Below, one piece after another: positions 36,807 to 45,625 of a DNA stretch of 64,000 bases. Positions within the stretch are counted from its first letter, which is position 1, and every line of letters begins with the position of its first letter. Made by a program: the position numbers and the translations under genes. The notes under the pieces are model-generated. The model worked only from the letters and a program-made list of their open reading frames with translations. It ran no database searches and had not been told where the DNA came from. The DNA is from Streptomyces zingiberis (GTDB lineage Bacteria; Actinomycetota; Actinomycetes; Streptomycetales; Streptomycetaceae). Location of the stretch: positions 1 through 64,000 of the forward strand of contig NZ_JAATEN010000011.1 of assembly GCF_012034935.1 (NCBI RefSeq), given 5' to 3'.

Positions 36807-37805
36807 TCAGGACTTGACCGAGCGGTAGTAGCGCTTCGCGCCCCGGTGCAGGTCCAGCGGGTCGGTGAAGATCGCCGTGCGGAGGTCCACCAGCTGCGCC
36901 GCGTGCACCTCCTGGCCGATGCGGTCCCGGTTGTCGATCACGGTCCGGGTGATCCCCTCGGTGAGGCCGGGGTCCGTCCCGACCGTCGTCACCAGCAGGT
37001 TCGCCACGGCGACCGTCTTCACCGCCCGGCCGCGCCGCACCTCGGGATAGGCGTCGGCCGGTACCAGGGCGGCCCGGTACTGCCACATGTCCGGCCCCTG
37101 CCGGTGCAGCTCGCCGAGGAGATCGCCGAGCTGCACCAGCCGCACGGGCTCCTCTCCGGCGAGGTCCGCCACGGCGCCGGTGGGCAGCCCGCCGGACCAG
37201 AAGAAGGCGTCGATCCTCCCCTCGCGCAGCATCTCCGGCATCCGGTCGATCCCCACCCGCACCGCGGTGATGTCCTCCTCCGGGTCGAGCCCCGCGGCCC
37301 GCAGCAGGCGGTGGGTGATCAGGGAGACGCCGGACCCCGGCTGCCCGATCGCCACCCGCTTGCCCTTCAGGTCGGCCGCGCGGGTCACCTCCGAGTCCTC
37401 CGGCACCACCAGTTGCAGGTAGTCGTCGTAGAGCCGGGCGCAGGCGCGCAGCTGGCGGGCACCGCGCGGATTGGCCTCCCGGTAGGCGGCGACGGCGTCG
37501 GCGGTGGCGATGGTGAAGTTGGCCTGGCCCGATACCAGCCGCTGGAGGTTCTGCACCGAGCCCTCGCTGGTCTCCAGCCGGACGTCCACCTCCGGCAGGT
37601 CGTCGGCCAGCCGCTCCTTCAGCAGGTCCCCGTAGCGCCAGTAGACGCCGGTGGGGACGCCGGTGCTGAAGGACACCGTGCCGCGCGCCGCCGGGGTGTC
37701 CCGCAGTGGCAGCAGCCACCAGGCCAGCAGCGCCAGTCCCGCGCAGACGGCGAGCGTGGCCTGCGCGGCGCGGCGCTTGCCGATACGGGACAGGGCGGGA
37801 GTCAT
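36807..37805 (-). CDS. TAXI-family solute-binding protein, membrane-anchored, no permease nearby
   Basis: TAXI-type TRAP solute-binding protein of 332 residues: FSTGVPTGVYWRYGDLLKE at the N-terminus of the fold, ETSEGSVQNLQRLVSGQANFTIATADA, then GKRVAIGQPGSGVSLI and GRIDAFFWSGGLPTGAV. An N-terminal hydrophobic helix (TLAVCAGLALLAWWLLPL) lacks a good lipobox (LAVC) and a clear cleavage site, so it may be an uncleaved anchor facing outside. TRAP permease genes are absent from the window. It converges on gluK. A Thermus TAXI protein binds glutamate/glutamine, so a role in glutamate sensing is an attractive inference. Confidence 0.85.
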   Translation of the reverse strand: MTPALSRIGKRRAAQATLAVCAGLALLAWWLLPLRDTPAARGTVSFSTGVPTGVYWRYGDLLKERLADDLPEVDVRLETSEGSVQNLQRLVSGQANFTIATADAVAAYREANPRGARQLRACARLYDDYLQLVVPEDSEVTRAADLKGKRVAIGQPGSGVSLITHRLLRAAGLDPEEDITAVRVGIDRMPEMLREGRIDAFFWSGGLPTGAVADLAGEEPVRLVQLGDLLGELHRQGPDMWQYRAALVPADAYPEVRRGRAVKTVAVANLLVTTVGTDPGLTEGITRTVIDNRDRIGQEVHAAQLVDLRTAIFTDPLDLHRGAKRYYRSVKS

Positions 37806-37921
37806 GGGGGAATCCTGCCAGGGCCCCGCCGCCCGCGGCCAGGGCCGTCGCCTCCCGGGACCGCGGCGGGCCCGGAGCCCGGGGCGTGGCCGGCGGCCGA
37901 CCCCGTACCCTGGTGGGCGAG

Positions 37922-39409
37922 ATGAGCGCGAAGACCTACGAGGTGCGCACCTACGGGTGCCAGATGAATGTCCACGACTCCGAGCGGCTCGCCGGGCTCC
38001 TGGAGGGCGCCGGGTACGTCCGCGCGCCCGAGGGCGCCGGGGAGGGCGAGGCGGACGTCGTCGTCTTCAACACCTGCGCGGTGCGGGAGAACGCCGACAA
38101 CCGGCTCTACGGCAACCTCGGGCGGCTCGCGCCCGTCAAGGCGCGCCGCCGCGGGATGCAGATCGCGGTCGGCGGCTGCCTGGCCCAGAAGGACCGGGAC
38201 ACCATCGTCCGCAAGGCCCCCTGGGTGGACGTGGTCTTCGGCACCCACAACATCGGCAGCCTGCCCGTGCTGCTGGAGCGCGCCCGCGTCCAGGAGGAGG
38301 CGCAGGTCGAGATCGCCGAGTCGCTGGAGGCGTTCCCCTCGACGCTGCCCACCCGGCGCGAGTCCGCCTACGCGGCCTGGGTCTCCATCTCCGTCGGCTG
38401 CAACAACACCTGCACCTTCTGCATCGTCCCCGCGCTCCGCGGCAAGGAGAAGGACCGCCGGCCCGGGGACATCCTCGCCGAGGTGGAGGCACTGGTCGCC
38501 GAGGGCGTCACGGAGATCACCCTGCTCGGCCAGAACGTCAACGCCTACGGCTCCGACATCGGCGACCGCGAGGCGTTCTCCAAGCTGCTCCGCGCCTGCG
38601 GGAAGGTGGAGGGCCTGGAGCGGGTGCGCTTCACCTCGCCGCACCCGCGGGACTTCACCGACGACGTCATCGCCGCCATGGCCGAGACGCCCAACGTCAT
38701 GCCGCAGCTCCACATGCCCCTGCAGTCCGGTTCCGACCGGGTGCTGAGGGCGATGCGCCGCTCCTACCGCCAGGAGCGCTACCTCGGGATCATCGGGAAG
38801 GTGCGGGCCGCCATGCCCGACGCGGCGATCTCCACCGACATCATCGTCGGCTTCCCCGGCGAGACCGAGGAGGACTTCGAGCAGACCCTGCACGTGGTCC
38901 GCGAGTCCCGGTTCGCCCAGGCGTTCACCTTCCAGTACTCCAAGCGCCCCGGCACCCCGGCGGCCGAGATGGACGGCCAGATTCCCAAGGAGACCGTGCA
39001 GGAGCGCTACGAGCGGCTGGTCGCCCTCCAGGAGGAGATCAGCTGGGCGGAGAACCGGAAGCAGACCGGGCGCGTGCTGGAGGTGCTGGTCGCGGAGGGC
39101 GAGGGACGCAAGGACGGCGCCACCCGCCGCCTCTCCGGCCGCGCCCCGGACAACCGCCTGGTGCACTTCACCCGGCCCGCGGAGCCGGTGCGCCCCGGGG
39201 ACATGGCCACCGTCGAGGTCACCTACGCGGCCCCGCACCACCTGCTCGCCGAGGGACCGGTCCGGGAGGTGCGGCGGACCCGTGCGGGTGACGCCTGGGA
39301 GCGGCGCACCGCCGCGCCGGCCGCCTCCTCCGGGGTGATGCTGGGCCTGCCCACGGTCGGCGCACCGGCGCCCGCTCCGGCGCCCGCGACGGGCTGCTCG
39401 CTGGACTGA
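37922..39409 (+). CDS. miaB: tRNA-2-methylthio-N6-isopentenyladenosine methylthiotransferase MiaB
   Basis: Radical-SAM enzyme of 495 residues that methylthiolates i6A37 of tRNAs reading UNN codons. Cluster cysteines are in TYGCQMNVHDSE (Cys13), FNTCAVREN and VGGCLAQK; the radical-SAM motif is CNNTCTFC; IIVGFPGETEEDF follows, then a TRAM domain near 375-450 and an Ala/Pro-rich tail. Its substrate base is first isopentenylated by MiaA, encoded 1.1 kb downstream. TACCCT ends 10 nt before ATG 37922, so the leader is very short. Confidence 0.95.
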   Translation: MSAKTYEVRTYGCQMNVHDSERLAGLLEGAGYVRAPEGAGEGEADVVVFNTCAVRENADNRLYGNLGRLAPVKARRRGMQIAVGGCLAQKDRDTIVRKAPWVDVVFGTHNIGSLPVLLERARVQEEAQVEIAESLEAFPSTLPTRRESAYAAWVSISVGCNNTCTFCIVPALRGKEKDRRPGDILAEVEALVAEGVTEITLLGQNVNAYGSDIGDREAFSKLLRACGKVEGLERVRFTSPHPRDFTDDVIAAMAETPNVMPQLHMPLQSGSDRVLRAMRRSYRQERYLGIIGKVRAAMPDAAISTDIIVGFPGETEEDFEQTLHVVRESRFAQAFTFQYSKRPGTPAAEMDGQIPKETVQERYERLVALQEEISWAENRKQTGRVLEVLVAEGEGRKDGATRRLSGRAPDNRLVHFTRPAEPVRPGDMATVEVTYAAPHHLLAEGPVREVRRTRAGDAWERRTAAPAASSGVMLGLPTVGAPAPAPAPATGCSLD

Positions 39410-39655
39410 CCGGGGGAGCGCCCGGCCGCCCGGGGCGCGCCGGGCCGTCCCCGGGCGCGGCGGCGCGACCCGTGGTGCACCGGCGTGGCTTCCCGCAGGT
39501 TCGGCCGGTGCTCGGTGCCGGCCGGACGCCTCCACCTCCACCCGCACCGGCATCGCCACCCGCACCGGCCGGGGCCCCGGAACGCCGTGCGCCGGTGGGC
39601 GGGCCACGCGCCCGCCCCGGTCCGCCGGTCCGGGGAGCCCTCCGCGGCCGGTTGC

Positions 39656-39661
39656 TAGGGT
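39656..39661 (+). promoter_or_regulatory. -10 element TAGGGT for the LigB-like gene
   Basis: TAGGGT is followed by 7 nt and ATG 39669, the spacing of a leaderless transcript. The remaining 240 bp between miaB and this element is GC-rich with no recognised gene. Confidence 0.5.
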
Positions 39662-39668
39662 GCCGCCC

Positions 39669-40382
39669 ATGCTGGTCGCCGCCGCCGTCTGCCCGTGCCC
39701 GCCGCTGCTCGTCCCCGAGGTCGCCGCCGGTGCGGCCGGGGAACTCCAGCCGCTCCGCGCCGCCTGCCGGGACGCCGTCGCCGTGACCGCCGCCGCCCGC
39801 CCCGACCGCCTCGTCGTGATCGGCCCGGCCGAGCAGGCCGGACGCGGTCCCCACCCCCAGGGCGCCCTGGGGTCCTTCGCCGGCGTCGGGGTCGGCCACG
39901 AGGTGCGGCTCGGCCCGGGGGAGGGCCCCACCGGGCCCGCGCGGCTGCCGCTCTCCCTGGCCGTCGCCGGCTGGCTGCTGGAGCGCACCCGCTGGGCCGC
40001 GGCCCCGGTGGAAGGGATCGGCGTCGGGGAGCCGCTGGCCGCCCAGCGCTGTGCCCAGGTGGGCCGGGAGATCGCGGCGGGTGCCGAGCGGGTCGCCCTG
40101 CTCGTCATGGGGGACGGCAGCGCCTGCCGTTCCGTCCGCGCCCCCGGCTACCTCGACGAGCGCGCCGCCGGTTTCGACGCGGACGCGGCCCGCGCCCTCG
40201 GCGCCGCCGACACCGCCGCCCTGCTCTCCCTCGACGCCGGGCTCGCGCAGGAGCTGCGGGCGGCGGGCCGGGCCCCCTGGCAGGTGCTCGCCGGGGCGGG
40301 GGAGGGGGCGGGGCTCGGTGGCGAACTCCTTCACGACGAGGCCCCGTACGGAGTCGGTTACCTCGTCGCCGCCTGGTCCTGA
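39669..40382 (+). CDS. LigB-like class III extradiol dioxygenase-family protein
   Basis: Protein of 237 residues similar to the LigB-type subunit fold (MLVAAAVCPCPPLLVPEVA; RPDRLVVIGPAE; ALLVMGDGSACRSVRAPGY; LHDEAPYGVGYLVAAW). It occupies the conserved Streptomyces slot between miaB and miaA. The first iron histidine of true LigB dioxygenases (usually in a PHPP-like motif) is replaced by CPCPP, so dioxygenase activity is doubtful. ATG 39669 is preferred over in-frame GTG 39660 because the latter overlaps the -10 element. Confidence 0.75.
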   Translation: MLVAAAVCPCPPLLVPEVAAGAAGELQPLRAACRDAVAVTAAARPDRLVVIGPAEQAGRGPHPQGALGSFAGVGVGHEVRLGPGEGPTGPARLPLSLAVAGWLLERTRWAAAPVEGIGVGEPLAAQRCAQVGREIAAGAERVALLVMGDGSACRSVRAPGYLDERAAGFDADAARALGAADTAALLSLDAGLAQELRAAGRAPWQVLAGAGEGAGLGGELLHDEAPYGVGYLVAAWS

Positions 40383-40550
40383 CGGCCCGGGCCGCCGGGC
40401 GCGGGTCCGGGGCGGCTGCCGCGACGCCCGTCCCTGTGCCCGCCGGCGCGAGGCGGCGCGAGTCCGGGCAAGTCTGCGCAAGCCGGAGTCCCTCCACGCC
40501 CGGCCGCCGGCCCCGCTCCGGCGGCGGTCGGTGCCGGCCCCGCCGTTTGG

Positions 40551-40556
40551 GAGACT
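40551..40556 (+). promoter_or_regulatory. -10 element GAGACT for leaderless miaA
   Basis: GAGACT is followed by 6 nt and the miaA GTG, so transcription should begin at the start codon. No -35 element is clear. Confidence 0.45.
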
Positions 40557-40562
40557 GGGACG

Positions 40563-41501
40563 GTGAAGAGCACCGAAGGCGCCCCTCGTCTGATCGCCGT
40601 CGTCGGCCCGACCGCGGCCGGCAAGTCGGACCTCGGCGTCGATCTCGCCCTGCGGCTCGGCGGTGAGGTCGTCAACGCCGACTCCATGCAGCTCTACCGC
40701 GGGATGGACATCGGCACCGCGAAGCTGACCCCCGGTGAACGGCGCGGCGTGGTCCACCACTTGCTGGACGTGTGGGACGTGACCGAGACGGCGAGCGTCG
40801 CCGAGTACCAGCGGATGGCCCGCTCCGTCATCGACCGCCTGCTGGCCGAGGGGCGCACCCCCGTCCTCGTCGGCGGCTCCGGTCTGTACGTGCGCGGCGC
40901 GATCGACGCGCTGGAGTTCCCCGGCACCGACCCGGCCGTACGGGCCCGGCTGGAGGCCGAGCTGGCGGAGGCCGGGCCCGGCGCCCTGCACGCCCGGCTC
41001 GCCGCCGCGGACCCGGAGGCGGCGCGGGCGATCCTGCCCGGCAACGGCCGGCGCATCGTGCGCGCGCTGGAGGTCATCGAGATCACCGGCCGGCCGTTCA
41101 CCGCGCATCTGCCCGGCCCCGAACCGGTGTACGACGCCGTGCAGATCGGTGTGGACGTGGCCCGGCCCGAGCTCGACACCCGGATCGCCGCCCGGGTGGA
41201 CCGGATGTGGGAGGACGGACTCGTCGCGGAGGTACGGGAACTGGCGGACGCCGGGCTCCGCGAGGGCCGTACCGCCTCCCGCGCCCTGGGTTACCAGCAG
41301 GTGCTGGCCCACCTGGCCGGGGAGTGCGCCGAGGAGGTGGCGCGCACCGAGACGGTACGCGCCACCAAGCGCTTCGCACGCCGCCAGGATTCCTGGTTCC
41401 GGCGGGACCCGCGGGTCCGCTGGCTCAGTGGTGCGGCGGAGGATCGCGGGGAACTTCTGGCGCGGGCGTTGACGTTGGTCGAACGGGCGGTCACGACCTG
41501 A
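40563..41501 (+). CDS. miaA: tRNA dimethylallyltransferase MiaA
   Basis: Enzyme of 312 residues that adds an isopentenyl group to A37 of tRNA, the step before MiaB. The P-loop is GPTAAGKS (15-22), the substrate motif NADSMQLYRGMDIGTAK, then VGGSGLYVRG, the family arginine block ILPGNGRRIVRALEVIEITG, and the C-terminal ATKRFARRQDSWFRRD. GTG 40563 is supported by a -10 hexamer directly in front. It is followed by a membrane-protein gene on the same strand. Confidence 0.95.
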   Translation: MKSTEGAPRLIAVVGPTAAGKSDLGVDLALRLGGEVVNADSMQLYRGMDIGTAKLTPGERRGVVHHLLDVWDVTETASVAEYQRMARSVIDRLLAEGRTPVLVGGSGLYVRGAIDALEFPGTDPAVRARLEAELAEAGPGALHARLAAADPEAARAILPGNGRRIVRALEVIEITGRPFTAHLPGPEPVYDAVQIGVDVARPELDTRIAARVDRMWEDGLVAEVRELADAGLREGRTASRALGYQQVLAHLAGECAEEVARTETVRATKRFARRQDSWFRRDPRVRWLSGAAEDRGELLARALTLVERAVTT

Positions 41502-41601
41502 TCACGTGATGGCATCGGGACGCCCTGTGCGCCCTCCGTGGCCGGACGGGCGTGCCATCATCGGTCTTCGATCGCATCGGGACGTCGAGTGGGGAGGGCG
41601 C

Positions 41602-42192
41602 GTGGCGATGGAGGCCGGCCCTCGTGACAGACCGCAGTCCCTGAACGGACCGGGCGGGCTCGGCGGCGGTGACCCCGCCGGTGCCGGTGGTGTCCCCCCG
41701 AACGGCGGCTACGGCGCTCTCGGCGACGGGGGCGACAGCGGCGGCGGCCTCGACGGTGGTGGCAGCCTCGGCAGCGGCGACGGCGCCGAGATCGAGGGAC
41801 TGCCGGCGACGCTGGCCCCCGACGGCCCGGAGGACACCGGGCACCTCCCCGGCGGTGAGTCCTTCCGTGAGATCCGCCCGCCGCGCCGGCTGCGTGTGTG
41901 GCAGCTCGCCCCCATCGTGGCGCTCGGCGCCGTCGGCTCCCTGATGTTCGCCTTCCCGCTGGCCTTCGCCTTCGGTGACGGCGGTGCGGTGGTCGCGATG
42001 CTCGGCCTGCTGCTGAGCTGCTGCGCGGCCGGCTGGAGCGTGATGGCCGCCCGCCGGGTCAATCTGAGCTGGCCCGGTTTCCCGGCCGCCGGCTCCGGTG
42101 GCCGGCCGGACTGGCGGGTCGTCGTCCTCTACGCCCTGGTCGTCACGGCGGTCGTCGTCCTCTGCCTGTGGCGCGTCGCGCGGCTCCGCTGA
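41602..42192 (+). CDS. Three-helix membrane protein with Gly-rich N-terminus
   Basis: Protein of about 196 residues, not recognised beyond a Streptomyces-conserved family between miaA and dapF. About 95 Gly/Asp-rich N-terminal residues precede three membrane helices: LAPIVALGAVGSLMFAFPLA, VVAMLGLLLSCCAAGWSVMA, and VVVLYALVVTAVVVLCLW. GTG 41602 is chosen because GGGGAGGG lies just upstream; ATG 41608 is equally possible. No catalytic motif is visible. Confidence 0.7.
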   Translation: MAMEAGPRDRPQSLNGPGGLGGGDPAGAGGVPPNGGYGALGDGGDSGGGLDGGGSLGSGDGAEIEGLPATLAPDGPEDTGHLPGGESFREIRPPRRLRVWQLAPIVALGAVGSLMFAFPLAFAFGDGGAVVAMLGLLLSCCAAGWSVMAARRVNLSWPGFPAAGSGGRPDWRVVVLYALVVTAVVVLCLWRVARLR

Positions 42193-42275
42193 GTCCCTCG
42201 CCGCCGTGGCCCCCGGGCCGGCGGCGGTGGGCCCGGCGCCGGGCGCCGGGCGGGGCGGGGACACCACCCGGACCG

Positions 42276-42281
42276 TAGGAT
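42276..42281 (+). promoter_or_regulatory. -10 element TAGGAT for leaderless dapF
   Basis: TAGGAT is separated by exactly 6 nt from GTG 42288. Confidence 0.55.
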
Positions 42282-42287
42282 CGTGGT

Positions 42288-43214
42288 GTGAGCACCGTAC
42301 CCGCCGCGCCTGCCGCGTTCCCCGGTTCCGCCGCGCCCCTCGCCTTCCTCAAGGGGCACGGCACCGAGAACGACTTCGTGATCCTGCCCGACCCGGAGAA
42401 CCGGCTGGAGCTCCCCCCTGCCGCCGTCGCCCGGCTGTGCGACCGGCGGGCCGGTATCGGCGGGGACGGGCTGCTGCACGTGGTGCGCTCCGCCGCCCAC
42501 CCCGAGGCCGCCGCGCTGGCCGGGTCCGCCGAGTGGTTCATGGACTACCGCAACGGCGACGGCAGCGTGGCGGAGATGTGCGGCAACGGCGTCCGGGTCT
42601 TCGCCCGGTACCTGCAACGTGCCGGGCTCGCCGCCGAGGGTGATCTCGCCGTCGCCACCCGCGCCGGGGTGCGGTCGGTGCACATCGCCAAGGCGGGCGC
42701 CGACGGCGGCCCCGGTGACATCACGGTGGGCATGGGCACCGCCCGGCTCCCCGGCGGCGAGGTCTCCGTCACGGTGGGCGGGCACCGCCGGCCCGCCCGC
42801 CACGTCGACATGGGCAACCCGCACGCCGTCGTCTTCGTCGAGGATCTGGCGGACGCCGGGCCCCTGCTGCGGGCGCCGGAGGTGGAGCCCGCGGCCGCCT
42901 ATCCCGAGGGCACCAACGTCGAGTTCGCGGTGGACCGCGGTCCCCGCCACGTGGCCATGCGCGTCCACGAGCGCGGCTCCGGGGAGACCCGCTCCTGCGG
43001 TACCGGGGCCTGTGCCGTGATGGTGGCCGCGGCCCGCCGGGACGGCGCGGACCCCGCCGTCACCGGGCGGCCCGAGACCTGGACGGTGGACCTCCCCGGC
43101 GGACGGCTGCTGATCACCGAACACCCGGACGGCTCCGTCGAGATGACCGGCCCGGCCGAGATCGTGGCCGAGGGCACCGTGGACCCGGACTGGCTCGCAC
43201 GCGGAACTCGCTGA
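42288..43214 (+). CDS. dapF: Diaminopimelate epimerase DapF
   Basis: PLP-independent epimerase of 308 residues converting LL- to meso-diaminopimelate. Streptomyces walls contain LL-DAP, but meso-DAP is needed for lysine. The two catalytic cysteines are in AEMCGNGVRVFARYL and TRSCGTGACAVMVAA. Substrate-binding blocks FLKGHGTENDFVI, HVDMGNPHAVVFVEDL and EGTNVEFAV are intact. The leaderless-type -10 and GTG set the start. It precedes rshA by 146 bp. Confidence 0.95.
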   Translation: MSTVPAAPAAFPGSAAPLAFLKGHGTENDFVILPDPENRLELPPAAVARLCDRRAGIGGDGLLHVVRSAAHPEAAALAGSAEWFMDYRNGDGSVAEMCGNGVRVFARYLQRAGLAAEGDLAVATRAGVRSVHIAKAGADGGPGDITVGMGTARLPGGEVSVTVGGHRRPARHVDMGNPHAVVFVEDLADAGPLLRAPEVEPAAAYPEGTNVEFAVDRGPRHVAMRVHERGSGETRSCGTGACAVMVAAARRDGADPAVTGRPETWTVDLPGGRLLITEHPDGSVEMTGPAEIVAEGTVDPDWLARGTR

Positions 43215-43360
43215 GCCTCACTCGAACGGGTGATCTCGGTCCCGCCCGGCAGCCGTCGATCTGCGGCCTTGTGGTGGGCTCGTTAGCATCAAGCACCGGC
43301 CCGGGCGCCCGTGGCCCCGGTCCACGCCGTCCGCGGCCGGCCGAGCCGCCGGAGGTGCCC

Positions 43361-45526
43361 ATGTGCGCAGAGGCCCCGAGCCCCGTCCCTCCCGTCCGCG
43401 GGCGCCCCCGCCCGCACCTCGGGCTCCGCCGGCTGGGGCACGCGGCGCTGCGCGGGCCCGCCCCCCGGGATCGGCTGCCCGACGCCCTGGAGCACGTGGC
43501 GCAGGTCCACCGCGCCCACCATCCCGGCGCCGACCTCGACCCGCTGCGCCGCGCCTACCTCCTGGCGGAGTCCTCGCACCGGGGGCAACTGCGCAAGAGC
43601 GGCGACCCGTACATCACCCACCCGCTCGCCGTCACCCTCATCCTCGCCGGACTCGGCGCCGAGACCACCACCCTGACGGCCTCCCTGCTCCACGACACCG
43701 TGGAGGACACCGACGTGACGCTGGCGCAGGTGGAGGCAGAGTTCGGCGCGGAGGTGCGCTTCCTCGTCGACGGCGTCACCAAGCTGGAGAAGGTGGACCA
43801 CGGCGCCGCAGCCGAGCCGGAGACCTTCCGCAAGATGCTCGTGGCCACGGGGAACGATGTCCGTGTGATGTCCGTCAAGCTCGCGGACCGGCTGCACAAC
43901 ATGCGCACGCTCGGGGTGATGCGCCCCGAGAAGCAGATGCGCATCGCGCGCGTCACCCGCGACGTCCTCATCCCGCTCGCCGAGCGGCTGGGCGTGCACG
44001 CCCTCAAGACCGAGCTGGAGGACCTGGTCTTCGCCGTCCTCCACCCCGAGGCGTACGAGGCCACGCGGAGCCTGATCCGCGAGAACTCCGGCCGTCCCGG
44101 GCCGCTGGAGGCCACCGCGGACGCGGTGCGGGCCGTGCTGCGCGAGGCGGGCGTCGCCGCCGACGTGCAGGTCCGGCCGCGCCATCTGGTCGCGGTCCAC
44201 CGGGTGCGGCTGAAACGCGGCCGGATCACCGGGGCGGATCTCGGCAGGGTGCTGGTCCGGGTCGCGGAGGACGCCGACTGTTACGCCGTCCTCGGCGAAC
44301 TGCACACCTGCTTCACCCCGGTGGTCTCGGAGTTCAAGGACTTCGTCGCCGCGCCCAAGTTCAACCTCTACCAGTCGCTGCACACGGCGGTGGTGGCCCC
44401 GTCCGGGGGCGAGGTCATCGAGGTGCTGGTCCGCACCCACCGGATGCACCGGGTCGCCGAGGCGGGCGTGGTGGCGCTCGGCAACCCGTACGCGCCGGCG
44501 GACGGCAGGACCCCGGGGAACGGCGGTCCGGCGGGCCCCCCGCACGGCGGTCCGGGCGGTCCGGGGGAGGCGGATGGCGAGCGTACGGACCCGACCCGCC
44601 CCGGCTGGCTCTCCCGCCTCCTGGACTGGCAGCGGGCGGCGCCCGACCCCGACACCTTCTGGACCTCGCTCCGCGAGGAACTCGCCGGGGACCGCGAGAT
44701 CACGGTCTCCGCCGGCGGCGCCACCGTGGTGCTCCCCGCCGGGGCGAGCTGTGTGGACGCCGCCTACGCCCTGCTCGGCCGCGCCGGGCACGCCTGTATC
44801 GGCGCCCGCGTCAACGACCGGCTGGTCTCCCTGGCCACCGTCCTCCGCGACGGGGACGCGCTGCACCTGCTGACGGCGCCGGACGCCGAGGGCCCGTCGC
44901 CCGAGTGGCTCGGCTACGCCCGGACCCCGGCCGCCCGGATCGCCATCGGTGACTGGCTGGCGGCGCACCCGGCCCCGCCGGCGGGGGACCCCGGCGAGAC
45001 CGGGGGAGCGGGATCCGGTGACGGCCGGGGAACGACCGCCGCGGGCGAGGGCCGGGGGACGGCGCCCGGCGAGGGCCCGGAGGCGGCGCCCGGCACTCCG
45101 TCCGGCACTCCGTCCGGCACTCCGTCCGGCACTCCGTCCGGCGGGGCGCGGACGCGGGGGACGGCGGCGGCCGTTCTGGAGGGAACTCCCGGCGCGGCGG
45201 CCCCCGGCGCCCCGTCCGCTCCTCCTGCCGCGACGGTCACCGGCGGCTGCCGGGTCACGCTGGTCGCCGAGGCCTTCGGCCGGCCCCGGCTGCTGACCGA
45301 GCTGACCGAGGTCATCGCCCAGCAGGGCGCGGCCGTGGTCTCGGCGCGGGTGGAGCCGCCGCACGAGCAGCGCGTCCGCCACACCTACACCCTGCGGCTG
45401 GAGGGCACCGCCGCGCTCCCGGCGCTGCTGCGGGCGATGCGCCGGGTGCCGGGGGTGTACGAGGTCAGCCGGGCCCCGGTGGCCGTCGACGGGGCCCCCG
45501 CCGGGCCGGGCGGGTCCCCGCGCTGA
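43361..45526 (+). CDS. rshA: RelA/SpoT-family protein RshA
   Basis: (p)ppGpp-metabolising protein of 721 residues. The HD hydrolase domain is complete (KSGDPYITHPLAVTLILAGL, LLHDTVEDTD, VKLADRLHNMRTLGVM). The synthetase domain is divergent: PKFNLYQSLHTAV and EVLVRTHRMHRVAEAG remain, but the stretch that in RelA reads GRPKHxYSIYxKM...DLxxxR is reduced to VRPRHLVAVHRVRLKRGR and ADLGRVLVRV. TGS and ACT domains follow, joined by a Gly/Pro linker containing four GTPS repeats. It matches the second RelA/SpoT homologue of Streptomyces, RshA. ATG 43361 follows GGAGGT. Hydrolysis is more likely than synthesis by sequence. Confidence 0.88.
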   Translation: MCAEAPSPVPPVRGRPRPHLGLRRLGHAALRGPAPRDRLPDALEHVAQVHRAHHPGADLDPLRRAYLLAESSHRGQLRKSGDPYITHPLAVTLILAGLGAETTTLTASLLHDTVEDTDVTLAQVEAEFGAEVRFLVDGVTKLEKVDHGAAAEPETFRKMLVATGNDVRVMSVKLADRLHNMRTLGVMRPEKQMRIARVTRDVLIPLAERLGVHALKTELEDLVFAVLHPEAYEATRSLIRENSGRPGPLEATADAVRAVLREAGVAADVQVRPRHLVAVHRVRLKRGRITGADLGRVLVRVAEDADCYAVLGELHTCFTPVVSEFKDFVAAPKFNLYQSLHTAVVAPSGGEVIEVLVRTHRMHRVAEAGVVALGNPYAPADGRTPGNGGPAGPPHGGPGGPGEADGERTDPTRPGWLSRLLDWQRAAPDPDTFWTSLREELAGDREITVSAGGATVVLPAGASCVDAAYALLGRAGHACIGARVNDRLVSLATVLRDGDALHLLTAPDAEGPSPEWLGYARTPAARIAIGDWLAAHPAPPAGDPGETGGAGSGDGRGTTAAGEGRGTAPGEGPEAAPGTPSGTPSGTPSGTPSGGARTRGTAAAVLEGTPGAAAPGAPSAPPAATVTGGCRVTLVAEAFGRPRLLTELTEVIAQQGAAVVSARVEPPHEQRVRHTYTLRLEGTAALPALLRAMRRVPGVYEVSRAPVAVDGAPAGPGGSPR
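45091..45138 (+). repeat. Four perfect 12-bp repeats in the rshA linker
   Basis: CGGCACTCCGTC is repeated four times without change, encoding Gly-Thr-Pro-Ser units between the TGS and ACT domains. The unit length keeps the frame if copy number changes. Confidence 0.85.
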
Positions 45527-45572
45527 CGCCCGCCGCCACGCCCCGCCGGGAGGCCCCGGGCCGTGGTGGCGT

Positions 45573-45597
45573 CCCGCCCGGTCCGGGACCGGGCGGG
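45573..45597 (+). terminator. Terminator of rshA
   Basis: CCCGCCCGGT and ACCGGGCGGG pair over 10 bp with loop CCGGG, 46 nt after the rshA stop. Confidence 0.7.
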
Positions 45598-45625
45598 GAA
45601 ACCGGGGTGACGGGGCGCACCCGGC

